The notes: generated by a model from the letters alone, not told the origin. Counted from the first letter of the stretch, positions 32,401 through 43,949 are shown. The stretch is DNA of 64,000 bases from Anthonomus grandis grandis (GCF_022605725.1 NC_065567.1:40155127-40219126); one strand, 5' to 3'. Program-made: numbers and translations.

Positions 32401-34588
32401 TCTGTGCATTATTAAGGCAAAAATTATACTTCAGAAGCTATGGCTCGAGCGACTAAACTGGGATGAAGCCGTTCCCCAAAATATACATACCGATTGGGTT
32501 AATTTTATAACTAAAATTCCTCAGCTTAATTCGCTGACTATTCCAAGACATGTAATTGTGCATAACACACAATTAATTCAATTGCACGGTTTCTCGGATG
32601 CCTCCGAAGATGCCTATGGAGCGTGCATTTACTTACGTTCCATAGAACAAAATAACGACGTTTCAGTTAAGCTTTTATGCGCAAAATCTAAGGTAGCGCC
32701 GTTAAAAACAATAACGATTCCTAAACTCGAATTATGTGCGACTGTTGTTTTAGCAAAATTATTTAAAATCGTGAAAGAGTCATTAAAGATTCAATTTTCC
32801 TCTGTTACTCTATGGACGGACTCGACCATCGTTCTCGGATGGTTGAAAACCGAACCGCATAAACTAAAAACATTTACTGCTAATAGAGTCTCTGAGGTAC
32901 AAACTTTGACTAATATTTGTAAATGGCGACACGTTCCTACCAAGGACAATCCCGCAGATCTCTTGTCGAGAGGCGTTAGTCCATGTGACTTACAAGAATC
33001 TGATCTGTGGTGGTCGGGTCCTCGCTGGCTAGGAAAATCCGAATGTGACTGGCCTGAAAAAGTATCCGGTTCATTTAATTTACCTGAGCTTAAGTCGGTT
33101 TTAAAAACCTTTACGATTCATTGCTTAGAACCAATTATAGAAATAAGTCGTTTCTCTTCGTTAAGCAAACTTATTCGGACAGTAGCTTTTATTTTAAGAT
33201 TCGTTGCCCTTATTAAACGTTCTGAACGAGAAAAGGGCCCTATTAAGGTTTGTGAGCTACAAAAGGCATACAAATATATCTTACAGATGTCTCAACACGA
33301 GTCATATGCAGCAGAAATAAACGACTTATTAAACAACCAAGAAATAAATTCTAAAAGCAGGATCCTCAACCTTAATCCATTTCTCGATCAAGACGGTTTA
33401 CTAAGAGTTGAAGGTCGCCTGAAGAACTCGGATTATTCTTACGATAAGAAGCATCCTATTATAGTGTCTACAAAACATCCTCTATGCAAGTTAATTTTTA
33501 AATCAGAGCACTTGAAATTACTGCATGCAGGTCCTCAGCTTTTACTTTATTCGTTGCGACAGTCGATTTAGCCTGTATCCGGCAGAAATCTCGCAAAATT
33601 AACAGTACGACAATGCGTAACTTGTTTTAGATTTAATGCGAAAACGATAAATCCAATAATGGGTAATTTGCCGAAAAATCAAATAAATTCTTGCCATCCT
33701 TTTAAAGTTTGTGGGGTAGATTACGGCGGACCTTTCATTGTTAAAGACCGTAAGGGTAGAGGTTGTAAGACTTCAAAATGTTATATGGCGTTGTTTGTAT
33801 GCTTCGCTGTAAAGGCAGTTCATTTCGATCTTTCAACTGATACCTTTTTGCTGGCGTTAAAACGCTTTATAAGTAGACGCGGGAAACCCCAACAAATTTA
33901 CTCCGATAATGGCACCAATTTTACTGGTGCCAATAACGAACTGCAAAATTTGGGAAGTTTTTTATTCGAAAACCAAGATAAAATATCTGACTCATGCTCA
34001 TCTGAAGGCATAAGCTGGCGCTTTATTCCGGCTCATTCGCCTCATTTTGGTGGCCTCTGGGAGGCAGGTATAATGTCAAGTAAACACCATCTGAAGCGAG
34101 TGGTGGGCAATAATATTTTAACTTTTGAAGAGTTGACGACAATACTTGCGCAAATTGAGGCGATTTTAAACTCCCGTCCACTCTCACCGCTATCAACCGA
34201 TCCCAATGACGATAATCCTTTAACTCCCGCCCACTTTCTTATCGGCCAACCACTAACGTCTATCCCGGAGCCTGACATCACTGCAATACCTACTGGTAGA
34301 CTTTCTCGCTTTCAACTCCTGGAACAGATGCGACAGAACTTTTGGCGACGATGGTCGAAAGAATATGTTTCAGAACTCCAGCAAAGGACCAAGTGGAAGA
34401 AGACGCAAAGCGAGCTGCAGTCAGGATCCATGGTACTGCTGAAGCAGGACACAGTTAGTCCTATGAAATGGAAACTTGAGCGTATACTAAGCTTACATCC
34501 TGGGAAAGATGGAATTTGTCGTGTGGCTTCCATCCAGACAGCAGACGGCGTCATTCGTCGAGCTTTTCCGAAAATATGTCCTCTTTGA
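29411..34588 (+). pseudogene. BEL/Pao gag-pol polyprotein, four nonsense codons
   Basis: All parts lie in one frame of 1726 codons, with stops only at 30314 (TGA), 30890 (TAA), 32321 (TAA) and 33569 (TAG). Domains in order: gag coiled-coil and capsid (1-300); Cys/His knuckles including CINCLRPGHLNTVC (about 360-430); protease ALLDSGSQSSFIS (about 481); reverse transcriptase with FDASAST, TADIEKMYRQV and YVDDLISG (about 760-890); RNase H from HGFSDASEDAYGA (about 1060) to PTKDNPADLLSRG; integrase HHCC zone, then GVDYGGPF, YSDNGTNF and GGLWEAG for D, D, E (about 1435-1555). Catalytic motifs all look intact. The element encodes no visible envelope gene. Confidence 0.9.
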
Positions 34589-34622
34589 CGATTGAAAGTC
34601 ATCCCTTTCAAGGCCGGGGGCA

Positions 34623-34822
34623 TGTTGGAAAGTCAACAGCGGCAACATCGGAAAGCAGCAGCCAGTGCATGGTCAGCCGCCGTGATGCTCTCTCTCTGCC
34701 ACCGACCGCCGAAACGACCGTGTTAACCGCGTATAAGTTGAAATATTTTAATGTTTTATGCAGAATAAACAGTTTCTATCTAACGATATGCGTTTTTGTA
34801 CGAACAATTAAAATCATACAGT
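34623..34822 (+). repeat. BEL/Pao 3' LTR (end approximate)
   Basis: Begins TGTTGGAAAGTCAACAGC just after the purine tract and contains a polyadenylation signal AATAAA at 34764-34769. The outer end is set near 34822, where the sequence changes to hAT transposase. It is approximate because no 5' LTR is available for comparison. Confidence 0.65.
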
Positions 34823-34839
34823 CCACTTATATCGATAGG

Positions 34840-35545
34840 GTTTTTAGATATGATAAATGAATCTAAGAAAATTGCGGAAGAAGTAGACGCCGAAATTTCC
34901 TTTCCAGCCATTCACTCAATAAGACCAAGGAAAAAAAACGTTTTTTGATTATGAACACAAGGATGAGCTAATCCAATCTCCAGAAATAAATTTTAAAGTA
35001 ATTTTTTATTTAATATTCTCGATATTTCAACCTCAAAATTGGATGAGAGATTTCACGATTTACAAAAACATATTGAATTATTTGGTTTTTTAAACAATTT
35101 GAAAGCATTTTCCAAACCCGAAATAATGACCTATTGTAAGAATTTAGAAGCTAAATTAACTGACCCTGAAACAAAAAATATGGACATAAATGGATTGGAC
35201 CTCTATAATGAAATCGACATATTATTAATTTACATTAATGATAGAAATATTTTCTCGGCCAAAGAAATATTAATATATCTGGTTGCTAACGATTTGAAAG
35301 GCATATTTCCAAATTTATTCGTAGCTTTAAGAATATTTTTAACAATGCCAGTCACTGTAGCTCATGGGGAACGCTCATTTTCCAAACTAAAATTAATAAA
35401 AAACTACTTAAGATCCACAATGAGCCAATCAAGACTATGAAATTTATCAATAATAAGTATTGAGGAAGACATTGTTTCTAATTTAGATGTTACCGACCTA
35501 ATTAGGGAATTTGCATATAAAAAGGCAAGAAAAGTAAATGTTAGC
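34840..35545 (+). pseudogene. hAT transposase, C-terminal half
   Basis: FLDMINESKKIAEEVDAE and AIHSIRPRKKKR come first; after a slip near 35000, LDERFHDLQKHIELFGFLNN runs on. It ends with the hAT dimerisation domain: LFVALRIFLTMPVTVAHGER, SFSKLKLIKNYLRSTMSQSR and, past a stop at 35438, LSIISIEEDI. This is the C-terminus of hAT transposases of the ZMYM-like type. The N-terminal half is missing at the BEL/Pao junction. Confidence 0.75.
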
Positions 35546-35899
35546 ATTTAAACCAGGGTTCTAATTACTTTTTTTAAATTTCTTTAAATTAGTATGTAAG
35601 TAAAATATATTTTCTTTAGGTGTTTATATCGATGTAATTACATATTAATATAGAAATACTTATATAAGTAAATAATATATGCTTTTATGTATATTTTTTG
35701 TATAGATAATATTGATATATTGATTAATATATGTGTGTTTGGAATTTAATTCAATATGATTTTTTTATTACACCCTTTTTTTTAAACATTGTACTTTGGT
35801 AAGAGCATTTTTTAAAACACTTTTTATAAAAAATCACTGTAGAAGGGGCGGCAAAATTAGCTCTTGCACCCGGGCGGCAAATACCCTAGGCTCGGCCCT
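35546..35899 (+). other. 3' non-coding part and right terminus of the hAT
   Basis: AT-rich DNA leads to GGGCGGCAAATACCCTAGGC and the terminal TCGGCCCTG at 35891-35899. Its complement, CAGGGCCGAGCC, is a typical hAT start. The sequence immediately beyond, GATGCTGC, belongs to a Harbinger relic, so the hAT inserted into that relic. Confidence 0.65.
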
Positions 35900-37014
35900 G
35901 GATGCTGCCACATTATGCACTTATTAAAAAAGGAAGAAGCTATATCGTCTAGTGTATACGATATACCCAAGCGTGTTGTCGACAAATCGTTAAAAACTAG
36001 GCAATCCGCAAGACACTCACGCCTGAAAATTTTCGTGACGAGAAGGGTGATTCTAAATTTTAATTGTCGGCTAAACTCGTTTTATTCGATTTAGGTTTGT
36101 TGGTATATATTTGTTATTTTCCCTAATATTTGACAGATGGAAATGTTAATTGTCTTTTCTATTGATAAATACTAAGAATTTACATTTATTTTGTTAATTT
36201 TTTTCGCCTTCGTGTTTTTTTATTTAAATATATGCCTATATTATTTCTTTAAAATAAAAAAATGTCGTTTCAAACCACCACTATCCATTGGAAAATAATA
36301 ATTGAATTCATGGAAAATAACAAAAACTTGTTGTGTTCATCCATTTTTGGTTTTAATATGACAACGTGGTGCACCCACGTTGTCACATAATATATGACAT
36401 ACCCACTATGACATATGTCAATAGCACTTATAACACCAGGAAAATTAGATCTCTCCATAAATCTTAATTTACTAAGTTGTCCCTCATCTCTTGTATTTGA
36501 AACATTAATGAATCGGTCAGAAAGGTGTGCATAATTTTGGAGTTTATAGTTTATTTAGTTTTATGGATCCAACGACTTGTAGTAGTTTCGCTAATTCTAA
36601 AACTAAAATCTTGTCCAATGCTTCTTACGTAACAACCTGCGGCATAACATCTTGACATACTAAAGCTGCTAATTCAATGGTAACTCTACGTTCTCTGCCT
36701 CTATTGTTGACAGGATGTTGTGGAAAATAGGGTCGAATTAGATTTATTAGTTGTTGGGTTGAAGAAAGCTTCTTGATAAACAAATGATCTAATAAACACT
36801 CGATGAAACAAATACGTTTAAAAAAGGATGCTGACACATTATGCACGTATTGAATAAGGAAAAAGATATATCGTCTGGTGAATACGATATACCCAAGCGT
36901 ATCGTCGACAAATCGTTAGAAACTAGGCAATCGGCAACACACTCACGATTGAAAATTTTATTTAGAATCAGTCATATCGAGTAATCGTGTCGAATCGTAA
37001 TTTTAGAATCCCAG
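35900..37014 (-). mobile_element. Two abutting truncated copies of the 954-bp Harbinger family
   Basis: 35900-36022 matches 36826-36958 in direct orientation (shared CATTATGCAC, ACGATATACCCAAGCG and GACAAATCGTTA). 36023-37014 is a reverse-complement copy of the element at 25556-26509, lacking that element's right tip and ending TTTTAGAATCCCAG at 37014. Transposase pieces on the minus strand read SSTQQLINLIRPYFPQHP (about 36755) and ERSNFPGVISAIDI (about 36450). Confidence 0.7.
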
Positions 37015-37319
37015 TACTGAGCGTTGATTCTATTTCATTTCGATGTCGAAATTTCAAAGCGACACTGGCGTGACAGTCGCGTTTGTTAGCGATTCTCAAA
37101 CATTTCGATTTTAGTTTTTCGACATGTAGAGTCTCGACAATATTCAGTGGATAATGTCGGCATCGCATATACATATATTATTTTGGCTACACTTTTTCAT
37201 TTTTTGCGCATATTTGGCCTATTTTTTAATGCAATTCTTTTATTCGTTGCATTTTTTGAAAAGTTCATAATTTAGGTTTGTAAGATGTAAGTTTTATTCC
37301 ACTATATCTCATAGTCTAT
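37015..37319. other. Spacer between Harbinger relic and LINE
   Basis: No coding or repeat feature recognised. It ends with AGTCTAT, which recurs right after the poly(A) tail of the following LINE. Confidence 0.45.
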
Positions 37320-38641
37320 CAAATCATCTGGACTAATCAGCGATCATCAATACGGCTTCCGAAAGCTTAGATCCACCGGCGATCTTCTGGCTTACGTCAC
37401 ACACTTGTGGACGGAGGCCATGGAGAAGCACGGCGAGTCCCGCTCAGTCGCTCTTGACATTTCCAAGGCATTTGACAGAGTGTGGCTTCAGGGACTACTA
37501 ACCAAGCTCTCCTCAATCGGCATACAAAACTCATTATTGAATTGGATCAAAAGTTTTCTTGAACAACGAACAATCCTAGTAGCCGTCGATGGACACCTCT
37601 CCGACAAATTTAACATTAACGCTGGAGTCCCTCAAGGATGCATTCTATCCCCCGCCCTTTTCTTGATATATATCAACGATTTGCTAGGAACCACTGTCAA
37701 TCCAATCTACAGCTTTGCGGATGATAGCACACTCATTTCCACATTTAAGTCCGCCAAACCAACGACAGCCGCAACTTCTCAGAATCTTAGGCAGCAACAA
37801 GTAGCTTCAACCAACAACGATATTAGAGCAATATAGCTTGGAGTGGGGCGATAACAATCTGGTCAATTTTAACGCTAAAAAAACGCAGGCTGCAGTATTT
37901 ACGATGAAGACTAACCTTGGTGGCCCGGAGCTGGTTATGGCAGGGAAAACATTGCCAATGAAATCATCTTTACACCTTCTAGGAGTCGAAGTCACCAACA
38001 GTGTGTCCTGGCAAGACCACGTTGCTGAGATCGCCAGGGCAGCTTCCAAAAAACTCGGAGTGCTTTTTAAAACGAAAAAACTGTATACACCAGAACAGCT
38101 GCTAACTCTTTATAAGGCTCAAATACGCCCTTCCCTCGAGTATTGCTCGCATGTCTGGAGCTCTGCACCCAAGCATAGTTTAAAGCTGCTAGATTCTATA
38201 CAGAAGAGAGCTATTCGTCTTATCGACAAACCAGAACTGACAAATAGTCTGGATAGTCTGGAGCACAGGAGAAAGGTGGCTGATCTCTGTTTATTCTACC
38301 ATAATTATCACGGTAAGTGCTCCTCTGAGCTGGCAGGCCTGATCCCACCCAGGGCTGTTCCGGCAAGAAGGACGCGTCTAGCAGTTGGGGCTCATCAACA
38401 TCGAGTCCACCTGCCTACCCCAAGGACGTCGCTGTATCGGGACTCATTCATCTGGAGAACATCTTCCCTGTGGAACGGGCTTCCACCTCACATATTTCCC
38501 GACGCATACAACCTGCAGCGATTCAAGATAAATGCCCACAAATATCTTCGCGCAAGCACCACTTCAAGAGTGACATAGGACTTTCCTCTTGTGCTTGTGT
38601 TTACCATTAAAAAAAAAAAAAAAAAAAAAAAAAAGTCTATA
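37320..38641 (+). mobile_element. 5'-truncated jockey-type LINE with poly(A) tail
   Basis: The element starts inside the reverse transcriptase and ends in an uninterrupted A tract at 38611-38633. The word AGTCTAT precedes it (about 37311-37317) and recurs right after the tail (38633-38639), a probable short target duplication. The clean poly(A) and long intact frames make this one of the younger insertions here. Confidence 0.75.
37323..38578 (+). pseudogene. Jockey-type LINE reverse transcriptase, C-terminal two thirds
   Basis: One frame reads through ISDHQYGFRKLRSTGDLLAY, SVALDISKAFDRVWLQGLL (first Asp), AGVPQGCILSPALFLIYIND and IYSFADDSTLIST (active-site FADD) to a stop near 37837. After a one-base shift, 37838-38578 gives EWGDNNLVNFNAKKTQ, LHLLGVEVTNSVSWQDHV, IRPSLEYCSHVWSSAP and a C-terminus ending TTSRVT. 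Only the 5' truncation and one frameshift disable it. Confidence 0.8.
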
Positions 38642-38693
38642 GAATTGTTTTATCATGTAAGGCATAAAGAGACTTGGAAATCTGAATACCGTA

Positions 38694-38736
38694 TCACAGA
38701 AGTAAATAGCTCCGCACGAGCTATTTACATCTGTGA
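38694..38736. repeat. 19-nt hairpin
   Basis: TCACAGAAGTAAATAGCTC (38694-38712) pairs with GAGCTATTTACATCTGTGA (38718-38736), with one mismatch and a 5-nt loop. No T-run follows and no gene is adjacent, so a terminator role is unlikely. Confidence 0.7.
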
Positions 38737-38839
38737 CCGTATTAAGCAAGTAGAGTCTACTTTAATCCATGGGGACCAGTAGAAATTTTCTTAATTTTTG
38801 TTAGTATTACAAAAAAAAATCTCCACGATAATCCAAGAC

Positions 38840-38935
38840 ACAAATAAACACGCAGTGGGGAAGAGACCTGCCGTGTCCTCATAGGGCTCTGAGTTCAAAC
38901 CTTAGCCTCGGCATGGTGCTCTACCCAACTTTTTC
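38840..38935 (+). repeat. tRNA-derived SINE-like sequence
   Basis: CGCAGTGGGGAAG resembles an A box, and 40 bases on GAGTTCAAACC is a good B box of a pol III promoter. Together they span CGCAGTGGGGAAGAGACC to TCGGCATGGTGCTCTACC. A T-rich tract follows. No full tRNA fold is possible, so a SINE head or tRNA relic is the best reading. Confidence 0.4.
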
Positions 38936-38999
38936 TTTTTTTAGTACTTCGAAAAAATAAACATCTATAGTAAATACAGAGAGAAAAGGTCTTATTATA

Positions 39000-40761
39000 C
39001 AGGGTGTCATTGAAATGGTGTAAAAAAATTCGGGGGGTGATAGTACTCTTAAAAATTTTAAAAAAAGTTCCTATAACTATAGGGCAGAAAATGCATATTA
39101 AGGGAGTTAGGGGCACTGAAAGGGTAAATTTAAAAAACGGTTTTTTGAAATTGTAGGCTTAAAAAACGAGATAAAATTTCGAAAAAAAATCCTCTGCCAT
39201 AAATTTTGACCCAAAATCAAATGGTGATACTGAAAAATAATTTGGAAAATCGGAAAGGGTAGTTTTTGCAAGGGTAGGGGGTTAATTCGTGAATAACTTT
39301 TTTTAGGTTATTTTTTTCGCAACGTGGGTTCATTTTTTAAAAACTACATACTTTTTCCTACAAAAAAGGTACTCTTGTTGCACATCGCCCAGAACGATGG
39401 TTTTCGAGAAAATTGAAGGCAAAAAGTTTGCTCTGATGGGTTGCTAACTGGTTAAACAACATAAACCTATGAAAGTTATGGGGTTTCAAAAGTAAACACG
39501 TAGTTATTAAATAATTAATTGAAAAATCTAAATTTTATGATTTTTAAAACATCTTATTGCTTTAAAAAACGAAATAAACCAATTACCAAAATTCCTTATT
39601 AAAATAATGCATTTTTTAATTCATTCATAGTAAATGTTCAAAGTGACCACCATTCATTTCAATGCAGACATCTTCTCTTCTTCTCCATGATCTGCGTACC
39701 CTGTGGAATATCCCTGGGGTTGTACGAATTTGATTGGAACAGTCGATAATGCGTTGACGTAGTTGCTCTTCAGTATTAATCGGCACTGAGTAAACCAAAG
39801 TTTTCAAGTGGCCCCAGAAGTAGAAATCTAATGGATTAAGATCTGGTGATCTTGCTGGCCAAGCTTGTGGACCACCACGTCCTATCCAACGCCTCTCAAA
39901 AACTTGGTTTAAATGATTCCTCACCGCTAGCGGAAAATGAGCTGGTGCACCATCATGCATAAAATACGTGATCTGCCTCTGTGCTATGGGAACTTCCTCC
40001 AAAAGTGCTGGTAGATCATGTATTAGAAAACTACAAAATTACGTGTAAACTTGTCAACTCGCGCACGTTGAGTTTTGAGAATAGGGGATTGGGTCCGCGT
40101 ATTGAATATTTGGTACTCGCGGTGTAAACTAGGCTAATGAATCAAATAAGTATGCATTTAATAAGGAATTTTGGTAATTGGTTTATTTCGTTTTTTTAAA
40201 GCAATACGATGTTTTAAAAATCATGAAATTTAGATTTTTCAATTAATTATTTAATAACTACTTGTTTACTTTTGAAACCCCATAACTTTCATAAGTTTAT
40301 GTTGTTTAACCAGTTAGCAGCCCATCAGAGCAAACTTTTTGCCTTCAATTTTCTCGAAAACCATCGTTCTGGGCGATGTGCAACAAGAGTACCTTTTTTG
40401 TAGGAAAAAGTATGTAGTTTTTAAAAAATGAACCCACGTTGCGAAGAAAATAACCTAAAAAAAGTTATTCACGAATTAACCCCCTACCCTTGCAAAAACT
40501 ACCCTTTCCGATTTTCCAAATTATTTTTCAGTATCACCATTTGATTTTGGGTCAAAATTTATGGCAGAGGATTTTTTTTCGAAATTTTATCTCGTTTTTT
40601 AAGCCTACAATTTCAAAAAACCGTTTTTTAAATTTACCCTTTCAGTGCCCCTAACTCCCTTAATATGCATTTTCCACCCTATAGTTATAGGAACTTTTTT
40701 TAAAATTTTTAGGAGTACTATCACCCCCCGAATTTTTTTACACCATTTCAATGACACCCTG
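39000..40761 (-). mobile_element. Mariner with about 610-bp inverted arms, internally deleted
   Basis: Starts CAGGGTGTCATTGAAATGG after TA (38998-38999) and ends with the exact complement before TA (40762-40763). The left arm (39000 to about 39610) and right arm (about 40145-40761) are near-identical inverted copies. The 535-bp centre keeps only the C-terminal third of a DD41D transposase on the minus strand. As a foldback of this length it could form a long double-stranded RNA if transcribed. Confidence 0.85.
39625..40002 (-). pseudogene. Mariner DD41D transposase, C-terminal 125 aa
   Basis: ITYFMHDGAPAHFPLAVRNH carries the second catalytic Asp, and WPARSPDLNPLDFYFWGHLK the third, 41 residues later. 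The C-terminus ends MNGGHFEHLL. The N-terminal DNA-binding part and first Asp are gone. Upstream on the minus strand the frame runs straight into the inverted arm, so this is a deletion derivative. Confidence 0.8.
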
Positions 40762-40763
40762 TA

Positions 40764-42617
40764 CAGGCTGCCTCCGATTAAATCGGCACTATTGGTATCT
40801 TTGTTAATATTTAAGATACAGGGTCGGTTAAATTAGCAAACTAGTAGGATTTTTTCCGCTGATTAAAATGGTGAAAACAGAAAAAAAATTGAACATCGCG
40901 TTTTCGAGAAAATGTGAAAAATGTACTTTTGTTAAATGGAATCCCCTATATGTTTTTACATAAATCAAAAGATAATAATTTTCTTAATAAAAAAGTTTAT
41001 TGATACTAATAGTCTAAACCTAAAAATAACAAAGTTATAGCGATATTAATAATTTTGTCAAATTTAGGCAAGTTGGCCTTTTGAAAGCAAAACAAATAAA
41101 TCATTGTTTGAATAATAAAATGACAGTAGCCGTAAAGATTTTATTAAATAAAGAAAAACTGACAGTTACATGTTAGCAAAGTTTGTGATTTTTGTAAAAT
41201 CTAAATTGCCTTTTACGCATATTGAAAAATGTGATATGTTAGAATGTTACCTTGTATGTCGAAAAAATACTGACAGAGCGCTAGAAGAGTACCGGCAGAG
41301 ATTTTAGACTCGTAATTTGCCAAACCGTAGATACTTTTTAATTCTCTACAGAAAATTTAGAAGAATTGAAAACGTGTTTAAAAGAACTAGAAGAAGGAAC
41401 CAATTGATAGTAAGCGAGAATGTTGAAATTTCTATTTTGGCATATTTTGAAGCTCATATGGAAAACTCAACTAGAGATTTAGCAAGAGCTTACGGTGTGA
41501 GCTTAGTAACAATTTGGCGGGTCTTCAAGAAACACAAATTTGTGCCATATAAGTATCGACAAGTACCAACATTGTTGCCTGGCGATAACGAAAGAAGACT
41601 TGCTTTTTGCAACTGGTTACGTAATGCATATGAAGCTAATGATAATATTTTAAACCGTATAATTTGGAGCGACGAAGCTAATTTTTCAAACAAAGGTATG
41701 TATAGTCGTAAAAATGTACACTATTGGTCTCAAGAAAATCTTTTCCTTACTGATCCCAGAAATCCTCAAAATCAATTTAGTATAAACGTTTGGTGCGGCT
41801 TAATAGGAAGCCAAGTAATAGGACCTGTGCTTTATGATGGCACTTTGACTGGAAGGAGATATGTTGATCTGATATTATCTGGAGCGCTGGAAGATTATTT
41901 GGATAATGTTAACTTGGAGAGACGGCAACAAATCTATTTTCAACAGGATGGAGCACCTCCCCATCAACTAAATGATGTAAGAATATTACTTAATAGACTG
42001 TTTGACGATAAATGGATTGCGACACGTGGCCCGATTCGTTGGCCACCTAGGTCACCAGACCTAACCCCTCTAGATTTTTATTTTTGGGGTTACATAAAAA
42101 ATGAAGTGTATAAAAAAAAATACAGAACCGTTGATGACCTTCAAACACATATTAGGAAAATAATTGGATCAATAGATAGAAGATCAATCTGAAAAGCTAC
42201 AAGACTTTGCTTAAGTGTGCTCAGAAATGTATTAAATAAGATGGCGATGTTTTTGCTCATTTATTGTAAATTAGTAGTTTTACTTAATGTTATTTATTTC
42301 AAAGCCAACTTGCCTAAATTTGACAAAATTATTAATATCGCTATAACTTTGTTATTTTTAGGTTTAGGCTATTAGTGTAAATAAACTTTTTTATTAAGAA
42401 AATTATTATCTTTTGATTTATGTAAAAATATGCAGGGGATTCCATTTAACAAAAGTACATTTTTTACATTTTCTCGAAAACGCGATGTTCAATTTTTTTT
42501 CTGTTTTCACCATTTTAATCAACAGAAAAAATCCTACTAGTTTGCTAATTTAACCGACCCTGTATCTTAAATATTAACAAAGATACCAATAGTGCCGACT
42601 TAATCGGAGGCACCCTG
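40764..42617 (+). mobile_element. Mariner DD41D element, 1854 bp
   Basis: Starts CAGGCTGCCTCCGATTAA directly after the TA that ends the previous mariner. It ends TTAATCGGAGGCACCCTG before TA at 42618-42619. Inverted arms are about 325 bp (40764-41095 and 42296-42617). The single transposase gene is nearly intact. The two mariners are tail to head and share one TA, so one inserted into the target duplication of the other. Confidence 0.9.
41172..42291 (+). pseudogene. Mariner DD41D transposase, nearly intact
   Basis: The natural start is probably ATG 41172 (MLAKFVIFVKSKLPFTHIEK); one TAG at 41308 precedes the open frame that runs to 42192. Motifs: helix-turn-helix STRDLARAYGVSLVTIWRVF; RIIWSDEANFSNKG (first Asp); YFQQDGAPPHQ (second Asp); PRSPDLTPLDFYFWGY (third Asp, 41 residues after the second). 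A TGA at 42190 and a slip near 42212 spoil the C-terminus, where KCAQKCIK and FAHLL can still be seen. Three lesions in about 370 codons suggest fairly recent loss. Confidence 0.85.
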
Positions 42618-42619
42618 TA

Positions 42620-42900
42620 TATTATAATCAGAAATAAATTTCATTAAAATATTACTTACTTATTTTTGGGTATCATGCTTCAGAGAACCATGATGTGTTA
42701 CGCTCCGCTCTCAAGTAATTCGTATAAATATAACCAATATTCAATGATACCTTTTTATTTTATTATAATACGCTAGTAGCATCTAGGGTAAATACGCTGA
42801 AACAGACTCATCAATCAATACCCTGTCGTACTGGTGAACGTTATGGCGTATTCACCATAGTATGCGGATAATCGCTGTTTTCAAAGTAATTTGATTTACG
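42620..42900. other. Short spacer, nothing recognised
   Basis: Between the 1854-bp mariner and the first satellite-like monomer. No feature supported. Confidence 0.4.
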
Positions 42901-43745
42901 TTTTTAAATTATGCTCTAAATTCAAAATTAATTTTTTTACCTTAAAGGCCATTCAAAACTTTTTTTATTTTCCATGTTTATTTTGAACAGCAATTGTAAT
43001 AAAATATGAAAATAATTAACAGGAAAAGAATTAGCAATAAAATAAACTATTAACGAATTGAATCGAAGCTATAGAAGCCGAGACATTAGTAAAAATGTGG
43101 GAAAAACAAAAGAAAACTGTTTTTTCCCACGGCACAATTTTTTTTTTTAATAATTATTGACAAATTTTAATGTTAGCCCTAAACTAGCAATTTTCACTAA
43201 AAAAACCCGAGAAAAAAAATTTTTTTTTGGTCAAAAATCGAAAGGTACCCACGAAAATCGTATACCCACGAAAAATTTCGAAAAAATGGTTTTTATTTTT
43301 ATCTAAATAAACTGTAAATCTGACCAATTTTTGTATCAAATAAAAGTTTTTGGGAATATTAAGAAGTATCCGTCTGTTAAAACGAATCGGTTCTAGCTAT
43401 TATAGAAACGGAGAAAATTGGAAAAAACTATTAAACATAAATATCGAATTATCCTATGGAAAAATTTCAATTTTTTTTATTTTTCAATCCTGTACTACTT
43501 CAGAATACCTTTAAAAAAGGTTATTACCAATTTGACTCTAAAATGAACAGAAGACCTATTTCTTTGCATTTTCGATTTTCGAACAAAATCTGGGGTCAAA
43601 ATGACCTTTTTTTCAAAATATGCTCCGAATTTAAAATTTCTTTTTTCTAAAGACCATTCAAAAACTAGTAAAAAAGCTTTATGACAAAATTTTCCACGAT
43701 TTATACGAGTGCCACAATATAAAGAGAAAGATTATAGTACGGGAG
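42901..43745. repeat. About 850-bp satellite-like repeat, monomer A
   Basis: From about 42985 it matches 47090-47815 over its length in the same orientation. Shared blocks include CGAATTGAATCGAAGCTATA, GTGGGAAAAACAAAAG and TTTGCATTTTCGATTTTCGA. It ends ...GTGCCACAATATAAAGAGAA. The copies are about 80-90 percent similar by eye. Non-coding. Confidence 0.7.
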
Positions 43746-43949
43746 CCCGTATACAAACATGTACACATGTGGTACAAGTTGGAAGTAACTTAAACTTGTT
43801 GACGACATACCATTGGATGATGAATCGACCGTCAGCTGTTCAGGTTGCATTGTGTAGGATTGCTAAGGTATTACAAAAACGTAAAAAAAAATATGAGAAC
43901 CATTTGATACAGGTTGAAACTCATATGAGCGTAAGTTTATGTTATAAAA

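Larger units (their letters stand above)
29200..34822 (+). mobile_element. BEL/Pao LTR retrotransposon, near full length
   Basis: One long gag-pol frame (29411-34588) is followed by a G-rich purine tract (GGCCGGGGGCA at 34612-34622) and a 3' LTR starting TGTTGG at 34623. TGGTGCAAGCG...CGGGAGC at about 29200 looks like a tRNA primer-binding site. A matching 5' LTR is not found: only about 60 bp separate this site from the hAT MITE, so the 5' LTR is lost or rearranged. Confidence 0.85.

Noticed and set aside
38611..38633. A-tract as a bacterial-style terminator
   Set aside because: It is the poly(A) tail of a LINE, placed directly after its ORF and before a short target duplication.
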